Positions 1 through 7,393 of a DNA stretch of 7,952 nucleotides are shown one piece after another. The stretch spans positions 1-7,952 of the forward strand of contig CANJKQ010000028.1 in NCBI GenBank assembly GCA_947474905.1. Direction: 5' to 3'. The stretch's first letter is position 1; every line of letters begins with the position of its first letter. Under the pieces are notes generated by a model. It saw only the letters and a program-made list of their open reading frames with translations. It made no database searches and was not told the DNA's origin. This DNA comes from Pseudomonadota bacterium. GTDB taxonomy: Bacteria > Pseudomonadota > Alphaproteobacteria > Sphingomonadales > Sphingomonadaceae. The position numbers and the translations under genes are program-made.

Positions 1-3000
1 GTGACAAGCTCCAACGTGACGGTTTATCCGACCGTGACGGCGATCACCCCCACCACCGGTTCCAGCGCCGGTGGCACGACCGTGCGGCTTACGGGAACCG
101 GGTTCAGCACCACGCTTGCCAACAACACCGTCCGCTTCGGTTCCGCGAGCGCAACAGTGACGGCGGCAACCGCAACCAACATGACGGTAACCTCGCCCAG
201 CGGTAGTGGTACCGTGGATGTTACGGTGACCGTCAACAGCCAGACGTCCCCGACGTCGGCGGCTGACCGCTTCATCTATCGGTCGACTGTCTCGACGCTC
301 AGTAACCTTGCGCTGAGTTCGGGAACCTTGTCGCCGAGCTTTGCGACCGGGACGACCAGCTATACGGCGTCGGTCGCGAACAGCGTGACCGCGATCACGG
401 TCACCCCGACCGTGACCGATGCGACGGCAACGGTGACGGTCAACGGGACCGCCGTGACCTCGGGCAGCCCGTCGGGATCGATCAACCTCAACGTCGGCCA
501 GAACACGATCACCACGGTGGTGACCGCGCAGGATGGCACGACAATCTCCACCTACACGGTGGTGGTGACGCGCGCCCCGTCGGCGGTGGCGACATTGTCG
601 AACCTCGCGCTGAGCTCGGGGACCTTGGCGCCCACCTTCGCGTCGGGAACGACCAGCTATACGGCCTCAGTCGCCAACAGCGTGACCGCGATCACGGTGA
701 CGCCGACTGTCGCCGACGCCACCGCGACGGTGACGGTCAACGGGACGGCGGTTGCCTCGGGTAGCGCCTCGGGATCGATTACGCTGCCGGTCGGCAACAC
801 GACGATCACGGTGGTGGTGACGGCGCAGGATGGCACGACCAACTCGACCTATACGGTGGTCGTCACCCGCGCGATCGATCCGCCGGTGGCCGGCGCGGTG
901 ACGGCGGCGGTGCCTTATGGCTCGACCGGCACGGCGATCAACGCCAGCCTGTCGGGCGGGGCGACCGCGTCGATCGCGATCGCGACCCAGCCTTCGCATG
1001 GCAGTGTCACGATCAATGGCACGACGATGACCTACACGCCTGCCTCGGGCTATTTTGGCACCGACAGCTTTACCTATACCGCCACCAACGCGACCGCGAC
1101 CTCGGCACCTGCCACGGTCTCGATCACGGTGGCGACGCCGCCGCCGCCGTCCGCGCAGACGGGGACGGCAAGCGTCACTTCCTCGACCGTCCAGGGTGGC
1201 GGCAGCGTGGGCGTCAATCTCTCCGCGCTGGTGACCGGGGTCTATACCGACATCTCGATCTCGTCGCAGCCGACCAATGGCACGGTGACGCTCACCAACA
1301 CGCTTAATAGCGCCGGCAGCGGCCAGCGCGAGCAGGTGCTGTCGGGCATCATCGCGACCTATCGCCCGCGCGTCGGCTTTTACGGCCGCGACAGCTTCAG
1401 CTTCGTCGCCAATGGCCCGGGCGGCCCGTCGCAACCGGCAACCGTGACCATCACCGTTGTCGGGATCGCGCCGACCGCCCAGGCCAAGACGGCCGCGACC
1501 GGCGACAATCAGGCAGTCGATGTCGACCTGACCGCCGGTGCGACCGAAGGGCCGTTCACCTCGGCAGCGATCGTGTCGCAGCCATCGTCGGCCCAGGCGA
1601 CGGTGCAACTGGTCGAAAGCGGCCCTGCCGGCAATCACCTCTATCATCTGGTGGTGACGCCGGCCGGGCATTTTGGCGGCACGCTGGTGCTGACCTACAC
1701 GGTCAGCAACCAGTTCGGCGCCTCGCGTCCGGCGACCGTGACGATCACGGTCACCGCGCGGCCTGACCCCACGCTCAACCCCGATATCCAGGCGATCAGC
1801 GATGCCCAGGCCGAGGCGACGCGGGACCTGGCGCGCGCGCAGATCGAAAACTTCATGCGCCGCGCCGAGGCGCTGCATCATGGCGGCGGCAGCGCGCGCA
1901 ACGTCCAGGGCATCCGGTTGGTGTCGGCAAATGGCGGCACGATCGAACTCGCCAATAATCGTCGCTTCCCCAGCACGGATCCGCGCGCACTGGCTGACCT
2001 CAACAATAATGGCATCAGCTGGTCGGGTCCCTATAGCGACGGTGCGCGGATCGGCCGTGGCGATCGTGGCGGCATCAACACGCTCAATATCGGCTATGGC
2101 GATGACGGCTATGGCGATGACGGGCTGGGGGGCCGCGGCACCGCATCGGCAGGGTCGGGCGGTCGTGGCTTGGGCGGTCGTGGCCTGGGCGGCGGTGGCC
2201 TGGGTGGCGGCGCGACGGGCACCGCCAATACCGAGGGCAAGGGTGGCAGCCTGGGCGCCAGCGGCAATGGCGGCGACAATGGCGAACGCCGGGTCGGCTC
2301 GCTGGTCGTCTGGTCGGGCGGGTCGGTCTCGATCGGCACGCGCGACCGCGAAACCGGCCGCGACAAGATCACGATCAGCACCGCCGGTCTGTCGTCAGGC
2401 GTTGACGTCAAGCTTGCTGAAAACGCGACGATCGGCATTGGCGGCGGCTATGGTGCCGAAACCAACAAGATCGGCGGCGATGCGGGCCGTGTGCGCTCGC
2501 AGGCGACGGTGGTCGCGGCTTATGGCAGCGTGGCGCCCTTGCCCGATACGTTCATCGACGTGACGGTGGGTTATGGCAGCCTCGACTTTGCGACCCGCCG
2601 GCTGGTTCAGGAGAACGGCCTGACCGCGACGGGCAGCCGGTCGGGGACCATGTGGTTCGGCGCCGCCGCGTTCGGCATTGATCGGGCGAGCGGGCCGGTC
2701 CATTGGTCGGCCTATGGCCGCACCGAGTGGCTGAGTGGCACGCTGAACAGCTATGTCGAAACCGGCGCTGACCGCTATAATCTGCGCTTCCTGGCGCGGT
2801 CGCTCACCTCGATCACGAGCGTGGCGGGCGGCAAGATCAGCTATACCGGCACCTGGCGCGGGATCACGGCGACGCCGCGCCTGCGCGCCGAATGGCGGCA
2901 TGAGTTCGACAATGGCTCACGTCAGGCGCTCGATTATGCCGATCTTACCGGCACCCCGGCTTATGCGCTGAACCCGATCGGGTGGACGCGCGAGCAATAT

Positions 3001-3126
3001 CAGGTCGGGGTCGGCTCGCGGTTCGGCTTTGGCAGCGGCTGGGCGTTCGATATCGAGATGGACTTCAACGGCGCTGACAAATACCGCCAGGGCACCCTGC
3101 GCGCCGCGCTCAGCAAGAAGTTCTGA
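1..3126 (+). CDS. Ig-repeat autotransporter with C-terminal outer-membrane beta-barrel, 5'-truncated
   Basis: This is a type V (autotransporter-like) surface protein. A C-terminal barrel anchors it in the outer membrane and a beta-rich passenger is presumably displayed outside. The 1041 visible residues run as follows: IPT/TIG domain (about 9-94, with TPTTGSSAGGTTV); two cadherin-like beta-sandwich repeats (about 98-192 and 198-291); three Ig/cadherin-like modules (about 294-379, 385-487, 489-586), the first two carrying GYFGTDSF (350-357) and GFYGRDSF (459-466) and the third a related GHFGGT (556-561); a charged helical linker (about 595-627); a Gly-rich stretch (about 692-760); and a barrel (765-1041) ending in the aromatic Phe typical of BAM substrates. 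I see no cysteine, as is common in such secreted passengers. The reading frame is open at base 1. The GTG there is probably not the start, because no signal peptide is present and an IPT fold begins almost at once, so the N-terminus lies upstream. An adhesin role is plausible but the ligand is unknown. Confidence 0.87.
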   Translation: MTSSNVTVYPTVTAITPTTGSSAGGTTVRLTGTGFSTTLANNTVRFGSASATVTAATATNMTVTSPSGSGTVDVTVTVNSQTSPTSAADRFIYRSTVSTLSNLALSSGTLSPSFATGTTSYTASVANSVTAITVTPTVTDATATVTVNGTAVTSGSPSGSINLNVGQNTITTVVTAQDGTTISTYTVVVTRAPSAVATLSNLALSSGTLAPTFASGTTSYTASVANSVTAITVTPTVADATATVTVNGTAVASGSASGSITLPVGNTTITVVVTAQDGTTNSTYTVVVTRAIDPPVAGAVTAAVPYGSTGTAINASLSGGATASIAIATQPSHGSVTINGTTMTYTPASGYFGTDSFTYTATNATATSAPATVSITVATPPPPSAQTGTASVTSSTVQGGGSVGVNLSALVTGVYTDISISSQPTNGTVTLTNTLNSAGSGQREQVLSGIIATYRPRVGFYGRDSFSFVANGPGGPSQPATVTITVVGIAPTAQAKTAATGDNQAVDVDLTAGATEGPFTSAAIVSQPSSAQATVQLVESGPAGNHLYHLVVTPAGHFGGTLVLTYTVSNQFGASRPATVTITVTARPDPTLNPDIQAISDAQAEATRDLARAQIENFMRRAEALHHGGGSARNVQGIRLVSANGGTIELANNRRFPSTDPRALADLNNNGISWSGPYSDGARIGRGDRGGINTLNIGYGDDGYGDDGLGGRGTASAGSGGRGLGGRGLGGGGLGGGATGTANTEGKGGSLGASGNGGDNGERRVGSLVVWSGGSVSIGTRDRETGRDKITISTAGLSSGVDVKLAENATIGIGGGYGAETNKIGGDAGRVRSQATVVAAYGSVAPLPDTFIDVTVGYGSLDFATRRLVQENGLTATGSRSGTMWFGAAAFGIDRASGPVHWSAYGRTEWLSGTLNSYVETGADRYNLRFLARSLTSITSVAGGKISYTGTWRGITATPRLRAEWRHEFDNGSRQALDYADLTGTPAYALNPIGWTREQYQVGVGSRFGFGSGWAFDIEMDFNGADKYRQGTLRAALSKKF
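295..873 (+). repeat. Two tandem cadherin-like repeats, 297-base period
   Basis: Two copies of a 94-residue unit lie in tandem at 295-576 and 592-873, with a period of 297 bases (99 codons). By hand alignment without gaps, 82 of 94 residues match. Both copies begin TLSNLALSSGTL, share TSYTASVANSVTAITVTPTV in full, and end in VVVTRA. The unit resembles the bacterial cadherin-like beta-sandwich family (the Pfam 'Cadherin-like' type often seen in repeat arrays of surface proteins). The differences cluster in the middle (GSINLNVGQN against GSITLPVGNT). The high identity suggests a recent duplication or homogenisation by recombination. Confidence 0.9.
2095..2202 (+). repeat. Short 15-base tandem repeats coding Gly-rich pentapeptides
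   Basis: Two families of 15-base tandem repeats lie inside the autotransporter gene just ahead of the barrel. At 2095-2109 and 2110-2124 the unit encodes YGDDG twice, and the two DNA copies differ only at the last base. At 2158-2172, 2173-2187 and 2188-2202 the unit encodes GGRGL, GGRGL and GGGGL, followed by a decayed GGGA. The period is a multiple of three, so gain or loss of a unit would keep the frame. The stretch probably forms a flexible tether between the helical linker and the barrel. The YGDDG units are acidic but do not match the RTX calcium-binding nonapeptide. Confidence 0.8.
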
Positions 3127-3134
3127 TCGACAGG

Positions 3135-3163
3135 CGGCGGCGCGGCAAAACCTCGCGCCGCCG
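3135..3163 (+). terminator. Candidate terminator hairpin after the autotransporter gene
   Basis: Eight bases after the autotransporter stop codon there is a perfect 10-base inverted repeat: CGGCGGCGCG at 3135-3144 pairs with CGCGCCGCCG at 3154-3163, around a 9-base loop. Two G-U pairs could extend it outward. Only two T residues follow before the run of G, so the classical U-tract is lacking. It could be a weak intrinsic terminator or a 3'-end stabilising hairpin. The position favours transcription ending between the autotransporter and the ATP-grasp gene. Confidence 0.55.
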
Positions 3164-3310
3164 TTAAGGGGGACTTGAGGGGTGCGCCCCGGGGCAGTTA
3201 CGTGCAGCAGGGGTAGTTTTCCGCCATGATCGGTGCGCGATTGCCGCGCCCCCTTCACAGCGGGCGGCGGCGCGCGTAACCAGCGCGCTTTGCGCCACGA
3301 ATGAGTGATC

Positions 3311-4237
3311 ATGCCTGATCTCGCCATTTTCTATGAACACCCGCAATGGTTTGAGCCGCTGTTCGCGACGCTTGACCGGCGGGGCGTGGATTACCGCCGC
3401 ATCGAAATTGCCGGCCACGTCTTTGATCCCGCCGCATCGCCGCCGCCCGCGCCGGTGGTGTTCAACCGGTTGGCAATGTCCAGCTTCTTGCGGTCACCCG
3501 AACACGCGATTTTCTATGCCCCGGCGTTGTTCGCGCATTGGGCCGGGCAGGGGGCGCGGATCATCAACGGCGCGGATGTGCTGGCGGTTGACGCCAACAA
3601 GGCGCGCCAGCTGGCGTTGATCGCGTCGCTTGGGCTGGGCGTGCCCGCCACCCGCGTTGTCCATCGTGCCATTGACATCCCCGCAGCGGCCGAAGGGCTG
3701 CGCTTTCCCATCGTGGTCAAGGCCAATATCGGCGGCGCCGGCGCGGGCATCATGCGCTATGAAACGCCGGAGGAATTAGCGCTCGCGGTGACTGGCCGGT
3801 TTTTACCGAGCAGCATCGACGGTGTCTTGCTGGTGCAGGAATATGTGCCCGCGCGCGGTGGCCGCATTACCCGCATCGAAACCCTGGCGGGACGTTATCT
3901 CTACGCGATCGATATCGATGGCGGCGGCCAGTTTGATCTGTGCCCCGCCGATGCCTGCCTCGCCGATGGCAAGCCGATCACGATGACCAAGGCCGATCCC
4001 GCGCCCGAAATCATCGACGCCGCCGAACGCATCGCGCGCGCCGCGGGACTCGATGTCGGCGGGGTCGAGGTGATGATCGACGACCGTGACGGCACGCCGC
4101 GCTTCTATGACATCAACGCGCTGTCCAACTTTGTCGCCAAGCCGCTCGATGTGCTGGGCTGGGACCCGCACGAGCAGCTCGTCGATTTTCTGCAGGGCGA
4201 AATTGCCCGCAAATCGCATCAGGGAGCTTATGCATGA
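3311..4237 (+). CDS. ATP-grasp ligase, RimK/glutathione-synthetase-like
   Basis: This is a 308-residue ATP-grasp protein. The family uses ATP and Mg2+ to make an acyl-phosphate, which is then joined to an amine or other nucleophile; the substrates of this one are unknown. Seen in the sequence: a pre-ATP-grasp N-terminal region (about 1-95, with VVFNRLAMSS at 49-58); the NKARQLALIASLGLGVPATR segment typical of the start of the fold (96-115); the ATP-binding Lys in FPIVVKANIGGAGAG (132-146, K137) with its glycine loop; the hinge VLLVQEYVP (172-180); and metal-ligand residues in GGVEVMIDD (250-258, E253) and FYDINALSN (265-273, D267 and N269). Two cysteines occur in DLCPADAC (209-216). The ATG at 3311 is preferred over an in-frame GTG at 3305, because the chain then opens PDLAIFYEHP, a natural first beta-strand. 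No clear ribosome site precedes either. Its stop overlaps the next start (ATGA), so the two genes are coupled. There is no signal peptide, so it is probably cytoplasmic. RimK-type glutamate ligase activity is possible but unproven. Confidence 0.82.
   Translation: MPDLAIFYEHPQWFEPLFATLDRRGVDYRRIEIAGHVFDPAASPPPAPVVFNRLAMSSFLRSPEHAIFYAPALFAHWAGQGARIINGADVLAVDANKARQLALIASLGLGVPATRVVHRAIDIPAAAEGLRFPIVVKANIGGAGAGIMRYETPEELALAVTGRFLPSSIDGVLLVQEYVPARGGRITRIETLAGRYLYAIDIDGGGQFDLCPADACLADGKPITMTKADPAPEIIDAAERIARAAGLDVGGVEVMIDDRDGTPRFYDINALSNFVAKPLDVLGWDPHEQLVDFLQGEIARKSHQGAYA
4221..4226 (+). promoter_or_regulatory. Ribosome binding site of the LLM monooxygenase
   Basis: AGGGAG lies 7 bases before the ATG at 4234, inside the last codons of the ATP-grasp gene. 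It is the only clear Shine-Dalgarno sequence among the gene starts visible here. It decides against the out-of-frame ATG at 4230, which would sit only 3 bases away. It supports efficient coupled translation of the second gene. Confidence 0.7.
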
Positions 4238-5262
4238 GATATGGCTATTGGATGCCGGTGTTCGGCGGCTGGCTGCGCAACGTCCCCGACGAAGGCATGG
4301 CGGCGAGCTGGGCCTATAGCCGCGACCTGACGGTGAATGCCGAGCGCTGGGGCTATGACCTGACGCTCATTGCCGAGCTCAACATGAACGACATCAAGGG
4401 CGCCGGCGCGCCGACGCTCGATGCCTGGTCAACCGCGGCGGCGCTGGCGGCGGTGACCGATACGATCGAGCTGATGGTTGCGGTGCGCCCCAATTTCCAC
4501 CAGCCCGCCTTGTTCGCCAAGGCAGCGGCCAATATCGATCAGATTGCTGGTGGTCGCCTCGCCCTCAACGTCGTTTCTTCCTGGTGGGCTGATGAAGCCA
4601 AGCGCTATGGCCTGCAATTCGACCAGCATGACGATCGTTATGCGCGCACCTCGGAATGGCTGAAGGTGGTCGAAGGGCTGTGGAGCGAGGAGGAATTCAC
4701 CTATTCGGGCAAATTCTACCAGACCGATCACGCCGTCTGCTCGCCCAAGCCCGCGCGGAAGCCGGTGACTTATGCCGGCGGCGAAAGCCCGGCGGCAAAA
4801 GCGCTGATTGCCGAGCAATGCGACGCCTATGTGATGCACGGCGACCCGGTTGAGGCAATTGCTCCCAAAATCGCCGACATGGCGGCGCGGCGCGAGGCAT
4901 TGGGCAAGCCGCCGATGCAATTTGGCATGGCCGCCTATGCCATTGTCCGCGACAGCGAAGCCGAGGCGCAGCGTGAACTCGCCCGCATTACCGAGGTGAA
5001 GGAGCTGCCGGCAGGCTATGCCAATTTCGACCAATGGCTGTCGGGCACGCAGCTTGAGCGCGAGATGAAGATCCAGGAATATGCCGTGTCAAATCGCGGC
5101 CTTCGCCCCAATCTGGTCGGCACGCCCGAGCAATTGCGCGAGCGGATCGAGGAATATGAGGCGGCGGGGCTCGATCTGCTGCTGCTGCAGATGAGTCCCC
5201 AGGCCGAGGAAATGGAGCGTTTCGCCGCTCAGGTGATGAAGCGGGAAAAGGTGGCGGCCTAA
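4234..5262 (+). CDS. LLM-class flavin-dependent monooxygenase (SsuD/SfnG-like)
   Basis: This is a 342-residue bacterial luciferase-like TIM-barrel enzyme. Relatives such as SsuD (alkanesulfonates), SfnG (dimethyl sulfone) and RutA (uracil) use reduced FMN from a partner reductase and O2 to oxidise small molecules. Family marks visible here: the N-terminal strand MRYGYWMPVFGGW (1-13); IAGGRLALNVVSSWW (104-118), the GGR-x-x-LNVVSGW motif of this class; DDRYARTSEWLKVVEGLW (133-150); FTYSGKFY (155-162); a phosphate-binding region AGGESPAAKALIAEQCDAYV (181-200); and VGTPEQLRERIEEYEAAGLD (295-314) near the C-terminus. The length suits the family. It starts on the ATG of the ATGA overlap with the ATP-grasp gene. 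No flavin reductase or sulfonate transporter gene is visible in the window, so a sulfur-scavenging role is not supported by context. The class is secure; the substrate is unknown. Confidence 0.88.
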   Translation: MRYGYWMPVFGGWLRNVPDEGMAASWAYSRDLTVNAERWGYDLTLIAELNMNDIKGAGAPTLDAWSTAAALAAVTDTIELMVAVRPNFHQPALFAKAAANIDQIAGGRLALNVVSSWWADEAKRYGLQFDQHDDRYARTSEWLKVVEGLWSEEEFTYSGKFYQTDHAVCSPKPARKPVTYAGGESPAAKALIAEQCDAYVMHGDPVEAIAPKIADMAARREALGKPPMQFGMAAYAIVRDSEAEAQRELARITEVKELPAGYANFDQWLSGTQLEREMKIQEYAVSNRGLRPNLVGTPEQLRERIEEYEAAGLDLLLLQMSPQAEEMERFAAQVMKREKVAA

Positions 5263-7319
5263 CCCGGCAGGCCTGCCTTCAACTCATCCAGCCAGGGCTG
5301 CGCCGTCCCGTCGGACGGCGCGCGCCAATCCCCGCGCGGCGACAGCGCGCCGCCTGCCGACACTTTGGGCCCATTGGGCAGGGTCGAGCGCTTGAACTGG
5401 CTGGTGCCGAAGAAACGCGAAACAAACACCTCGAGCCATTTCGCGATGGTCGGCAAGTCATAGGCATGGCGCGCGGCGAGCGGAAACCCGCTCGGCCATT
5501 CGCCGGCATCAGCGTCTTTCCACGCGTGCCAGGCAAGAAAGGCGACCTTGGACGGTGCGAGGCCCCAACGCGCAATCAGGTTCACGAAGAAATCGTGTAG
5601 TTCATACGGGCCGATGATGGTCTCGGTCGCCTGCACCGCGCCGCCTTCGGTCGGCACCAGCTCGGGCGAAATCTCGGTGTCGAGAATTGCCTGCAACACA
5701 TGGTCGGTCTCGGCATCAAAGGTGTCGGACGCAATCGTCCAGCGGATCAGATATTGGATCAGCGTCTTGGGCACGCCGGCATTGACGCCGTAATGGCTCA
5801 TATGGTCGCCGACGCCATAGGTCGCCCAGCCCAGCGCCAGTTCGGACAAATCGCCGGTGCCGACCACCAGACCCCCGTGGCGATTGGCGAGGCGGAACAG
5901 ATAATCGGCGCGCAGCCCCGCCTGGACGTTTTCGAACGTCACGTCATAGACCTTTTCGCCGCGCGAATAGGGGTGGTCGAGATCGCGCAGCATCTGTTCG
6001 GCGGCGGGGCGAATGTCGATCTCGTCGCCCGTCACCCCCAAGGCGCGCATCAGCCGCCAGGCATTGCCGCGCGTGGCGTCGCTGGTGGCGAAACCGGGCA
6101 TGGTATAAGCGAGGATGTCAGTACGCGGCCGCTTCAGCCGGTCCATTGCTTTTGCGGCAATGATCAGCGCATGGGTCGAATCGAGGCCGCCCGATATGCC
6201 GATGACGAGCTTGGCCGGGCGCGCCGCGGTGATCCGCTGCACCAGCGCTTCGATCTGGATGTTGAACGCCTCATAGCAATCGGCATCCAGCCGTTCGGGG
6301 TTGCTCGGCACGAAGGGAAAGCGGCTGACCATGCGGCGCAGCCCGACATCGGCAAAGTCGGTCTTGTGATCAAAACTGATGCGGCGAAAGCGCTGTTCGG
6401 GATGGTGGGCAAAGCTGGCGGCGTCGTTGAAGGTGCCGTTACGCATCCGTTCCTGGGCCAGCCGCGCGGCATCGACATCGGCCACGATCATATCGGCTTC
6501 GCAACGGAAGCGCTGGGATTCGACGAGCAAGGCGCCGTTTTCATGGATCAGGCTTTGCCCGTCCCAGGCAAGATCGGTGGTGCTTTCGCCCGGGCCGCTT
6601 GCTGAAAAGACATAGGCCGAAATGGTGCGTTCCGACTGCGCCGCGGCGAGGAGCGCGCGGTTGCGCCCCTTGCCGATCAGGCTGGGCGACGCTGAAAGGT
6701 TGCAGCAAATCAGCGCCCCGGCCAGCGCGCCATGCGTTGAGGGCGGCGTCGGCGACCAGAAATCCTCGCAAATTTCGATATGGAAGATGAACGGGGCCAG
6801 GTCGCTGGCGGCGAAGATCAAGTCCGTGCCGAACGGCGCGACCTGTCCTGCAATCGATATGTCGAGCCCGGTCAGGCCATGGCCGCTGGCGAACAGGCGT
6901 TTTTCATAGAATTCGCGATAATTGGGCAGGAAGGTCTTGGGCACCACGCCCAGGATGCGCCCGCGCGCAATCGCCAGCGCGCAATTGTAAAGCCGCCCGT
7001 TGCGGCGCAGCGCCGCCCCGACGACCAGCACGGTCTTCAGCTTTGCGCTCGCTGCCACGACCGCCGCCACTGCCGCCTCCACAGCCTCTTGCTGCACGGT
7101 TTGCATATGCAGATCGTCAATGGCGTAGGAGGAGAGGTTGAGTTCGGGAAAGACCATCAGGTCGACGTTCGCGGCGTGCGCCTGTTTTGCGAGCTCAATC
7201 GCTGCCGCTGCATTGGCGGCGGGATTGCCGACTGTGGCCTGTGGCGTCGCGGCGGCGACGCGGATCAAGCCATGGCGATGGATCGAATAAAAGGGATGCG
7301 GCTTGGTAAGGCGAGGCAT
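5259..7319 (-). CDS. nadE: Glutamine-dependent NAD+ synthetase
   Basis: The enzyme makes NAD+ from nicotinic acid adenine dinucleotide with ATP, taking ammonia from glutamine. It is the last step of NAD biosynthesis and is cytoplasmic. The 686 residues give two fused domains. The N-terminal nitrilase-fold glutaminase (about 15-300) shows a full catalytic triad: E59 in VFPELNLSSY, K128 in VVPKTFLPN and C184 in EICEDFW. The C-terminal synthetase carries the ATP-pyrophosphatase loop GISGGLDST (374-382) plus GTGDLSELALGW (487-498) and YGVGDHMSHYGVN (501-513). Length and motifs match the long Mycobacterium tuberculosis-type enzyme rather than the short ammonia-dependent E. coli type. The ATG at 7319 is chosen; an in-frame TTG at 7349 would add ten residues of low conservation value. 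Neither has a clear ribosome site, and no convincing promoter is seen in 7320-7434. Its stop overlaps the convergent monooxygenase stop. Confidence 0.95.
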   Translation of the reverse strand: MPRLTKPHPFYSIHRHGLIRVAAATPQATVGNPAANAAAAIELAKQAHAANVDLMVFPELNLSSYAIDDLHMQTVQQEAVEAAVAAVVAASAKLKTVLVVGAALRRNGRLYNCALAIARGRILGVVPKTFLPNYREFYEKRLFASGHGLTGLDISIAGQVAPFGTDLIFAASDLAPFIFHIEICEDFWSPTPPSTHGALAGALICCNLSASPSLIGKGRNRALLAAAQSERTISAYVFSASGPGESTTDLAWDGQSLIHENGALLVESQRFRCEADMIVADVDAARLAQERMRNGTFNDAASFAHHPEQRFRRISFDHKTDFADVGLRRMVSRFPFVPSNPERLDADCYEAFNIQIEALVQRITAARPAKLVIGISGGLDSTHALIIAAKAMDRLKRPRTDILAYTMPGFATSDATRGNAWRLMRALGVTGDEIDIRPAAEQMLRDLDHPYSRGEKVYDVTFENVQAGLRADYLFRLANRHGGLVVGTGDLSELALGWATYGVGDHMSHYGVNAGVPKTLIQYLIRWTIASDTFDAETDHVLQAILDTEISPELVPTEGGAVQATETIIGPYELHDFFVNLIARWGLAPSKVAFLAWHAWKDADAGEWPSGFPLAARHAYDLPTIAKWLEVFVSRFFGTSQFKRSTLPNGPKVSAGGALSPRGDWRAPSDGTAQPWLDELKAGLPG

Positions 7320-7393
7320 GGCGCTGGCTTTAGCGGCAAAGCGGGGCAAAGGCCAACACGGCCAATTTCGTGAATAAGGGGGGCGGCCCTCTG

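Noticed and set aside
1..3. GTG at the window edge as the true start of the autotransporter
   Set aside because: No signal peptide or ribosome site can be seen, and the chain starts at the edge of an IPT fold. The window edge simply cuts the gene.
667..1881. A 404-codon open frame on the minus strand under the autotransporter gene
   Set aside because: It is Arg/Gly/His-rich low-complexity translation opposite a well-supported domain-bearing gene, with no recognisable motif. Long antisense frames are expected in GC-rich repetitive DNA.
2095..2124. YGDDG repeats as RTX-type calcium-binding motifs
   Set aside because: The spacing and residues do not fit the GGxGxDxxx nonapeptide, and only two copies are present.
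2395..2901. A 168-codon minus-strand frame under the barrel-coding part
   Set aside because: It is a shadow frame: the sense frame has clear barrel features and the antisense product has none.
3186..3195. Self-complementary GCCCCGGGGC in the leader
   Set aside because: It has no loop, so it cannot form a normal hairpin, and such short GC palindromes are common by chance in this base composition.
3175..3203. Possible promoter TTGAGG, 17 bases, TTACGT ahead of the ATP-grasp gene
   Set aside because: The -35-like box matches four of six bases but the -10-like box matches only two of six, which is too weak to claim.
3305..3310. GTG at 3305 as start of the ATP-grasp gene
   Set aside because: It adds only two residues ahead of an ATG that directly begins the first predicted strand. 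Neither has a ribosome site, so the ATG is the simpler choice.
5700..6605. A 301-codon open frame on the plus strand opposite nadE
   Set aside because: It lies wholly inside the conserved NAD+ synthetase gene, carries no family motif and has shadow-type composition.
7320..7349. TTG at 7349 as the nadE start
   Set aside because: It is a rarer start codon, has no ribosome site, and its ten extra residues lie before the usual N-terminal region of the family. The ATG at 7319 fits better.
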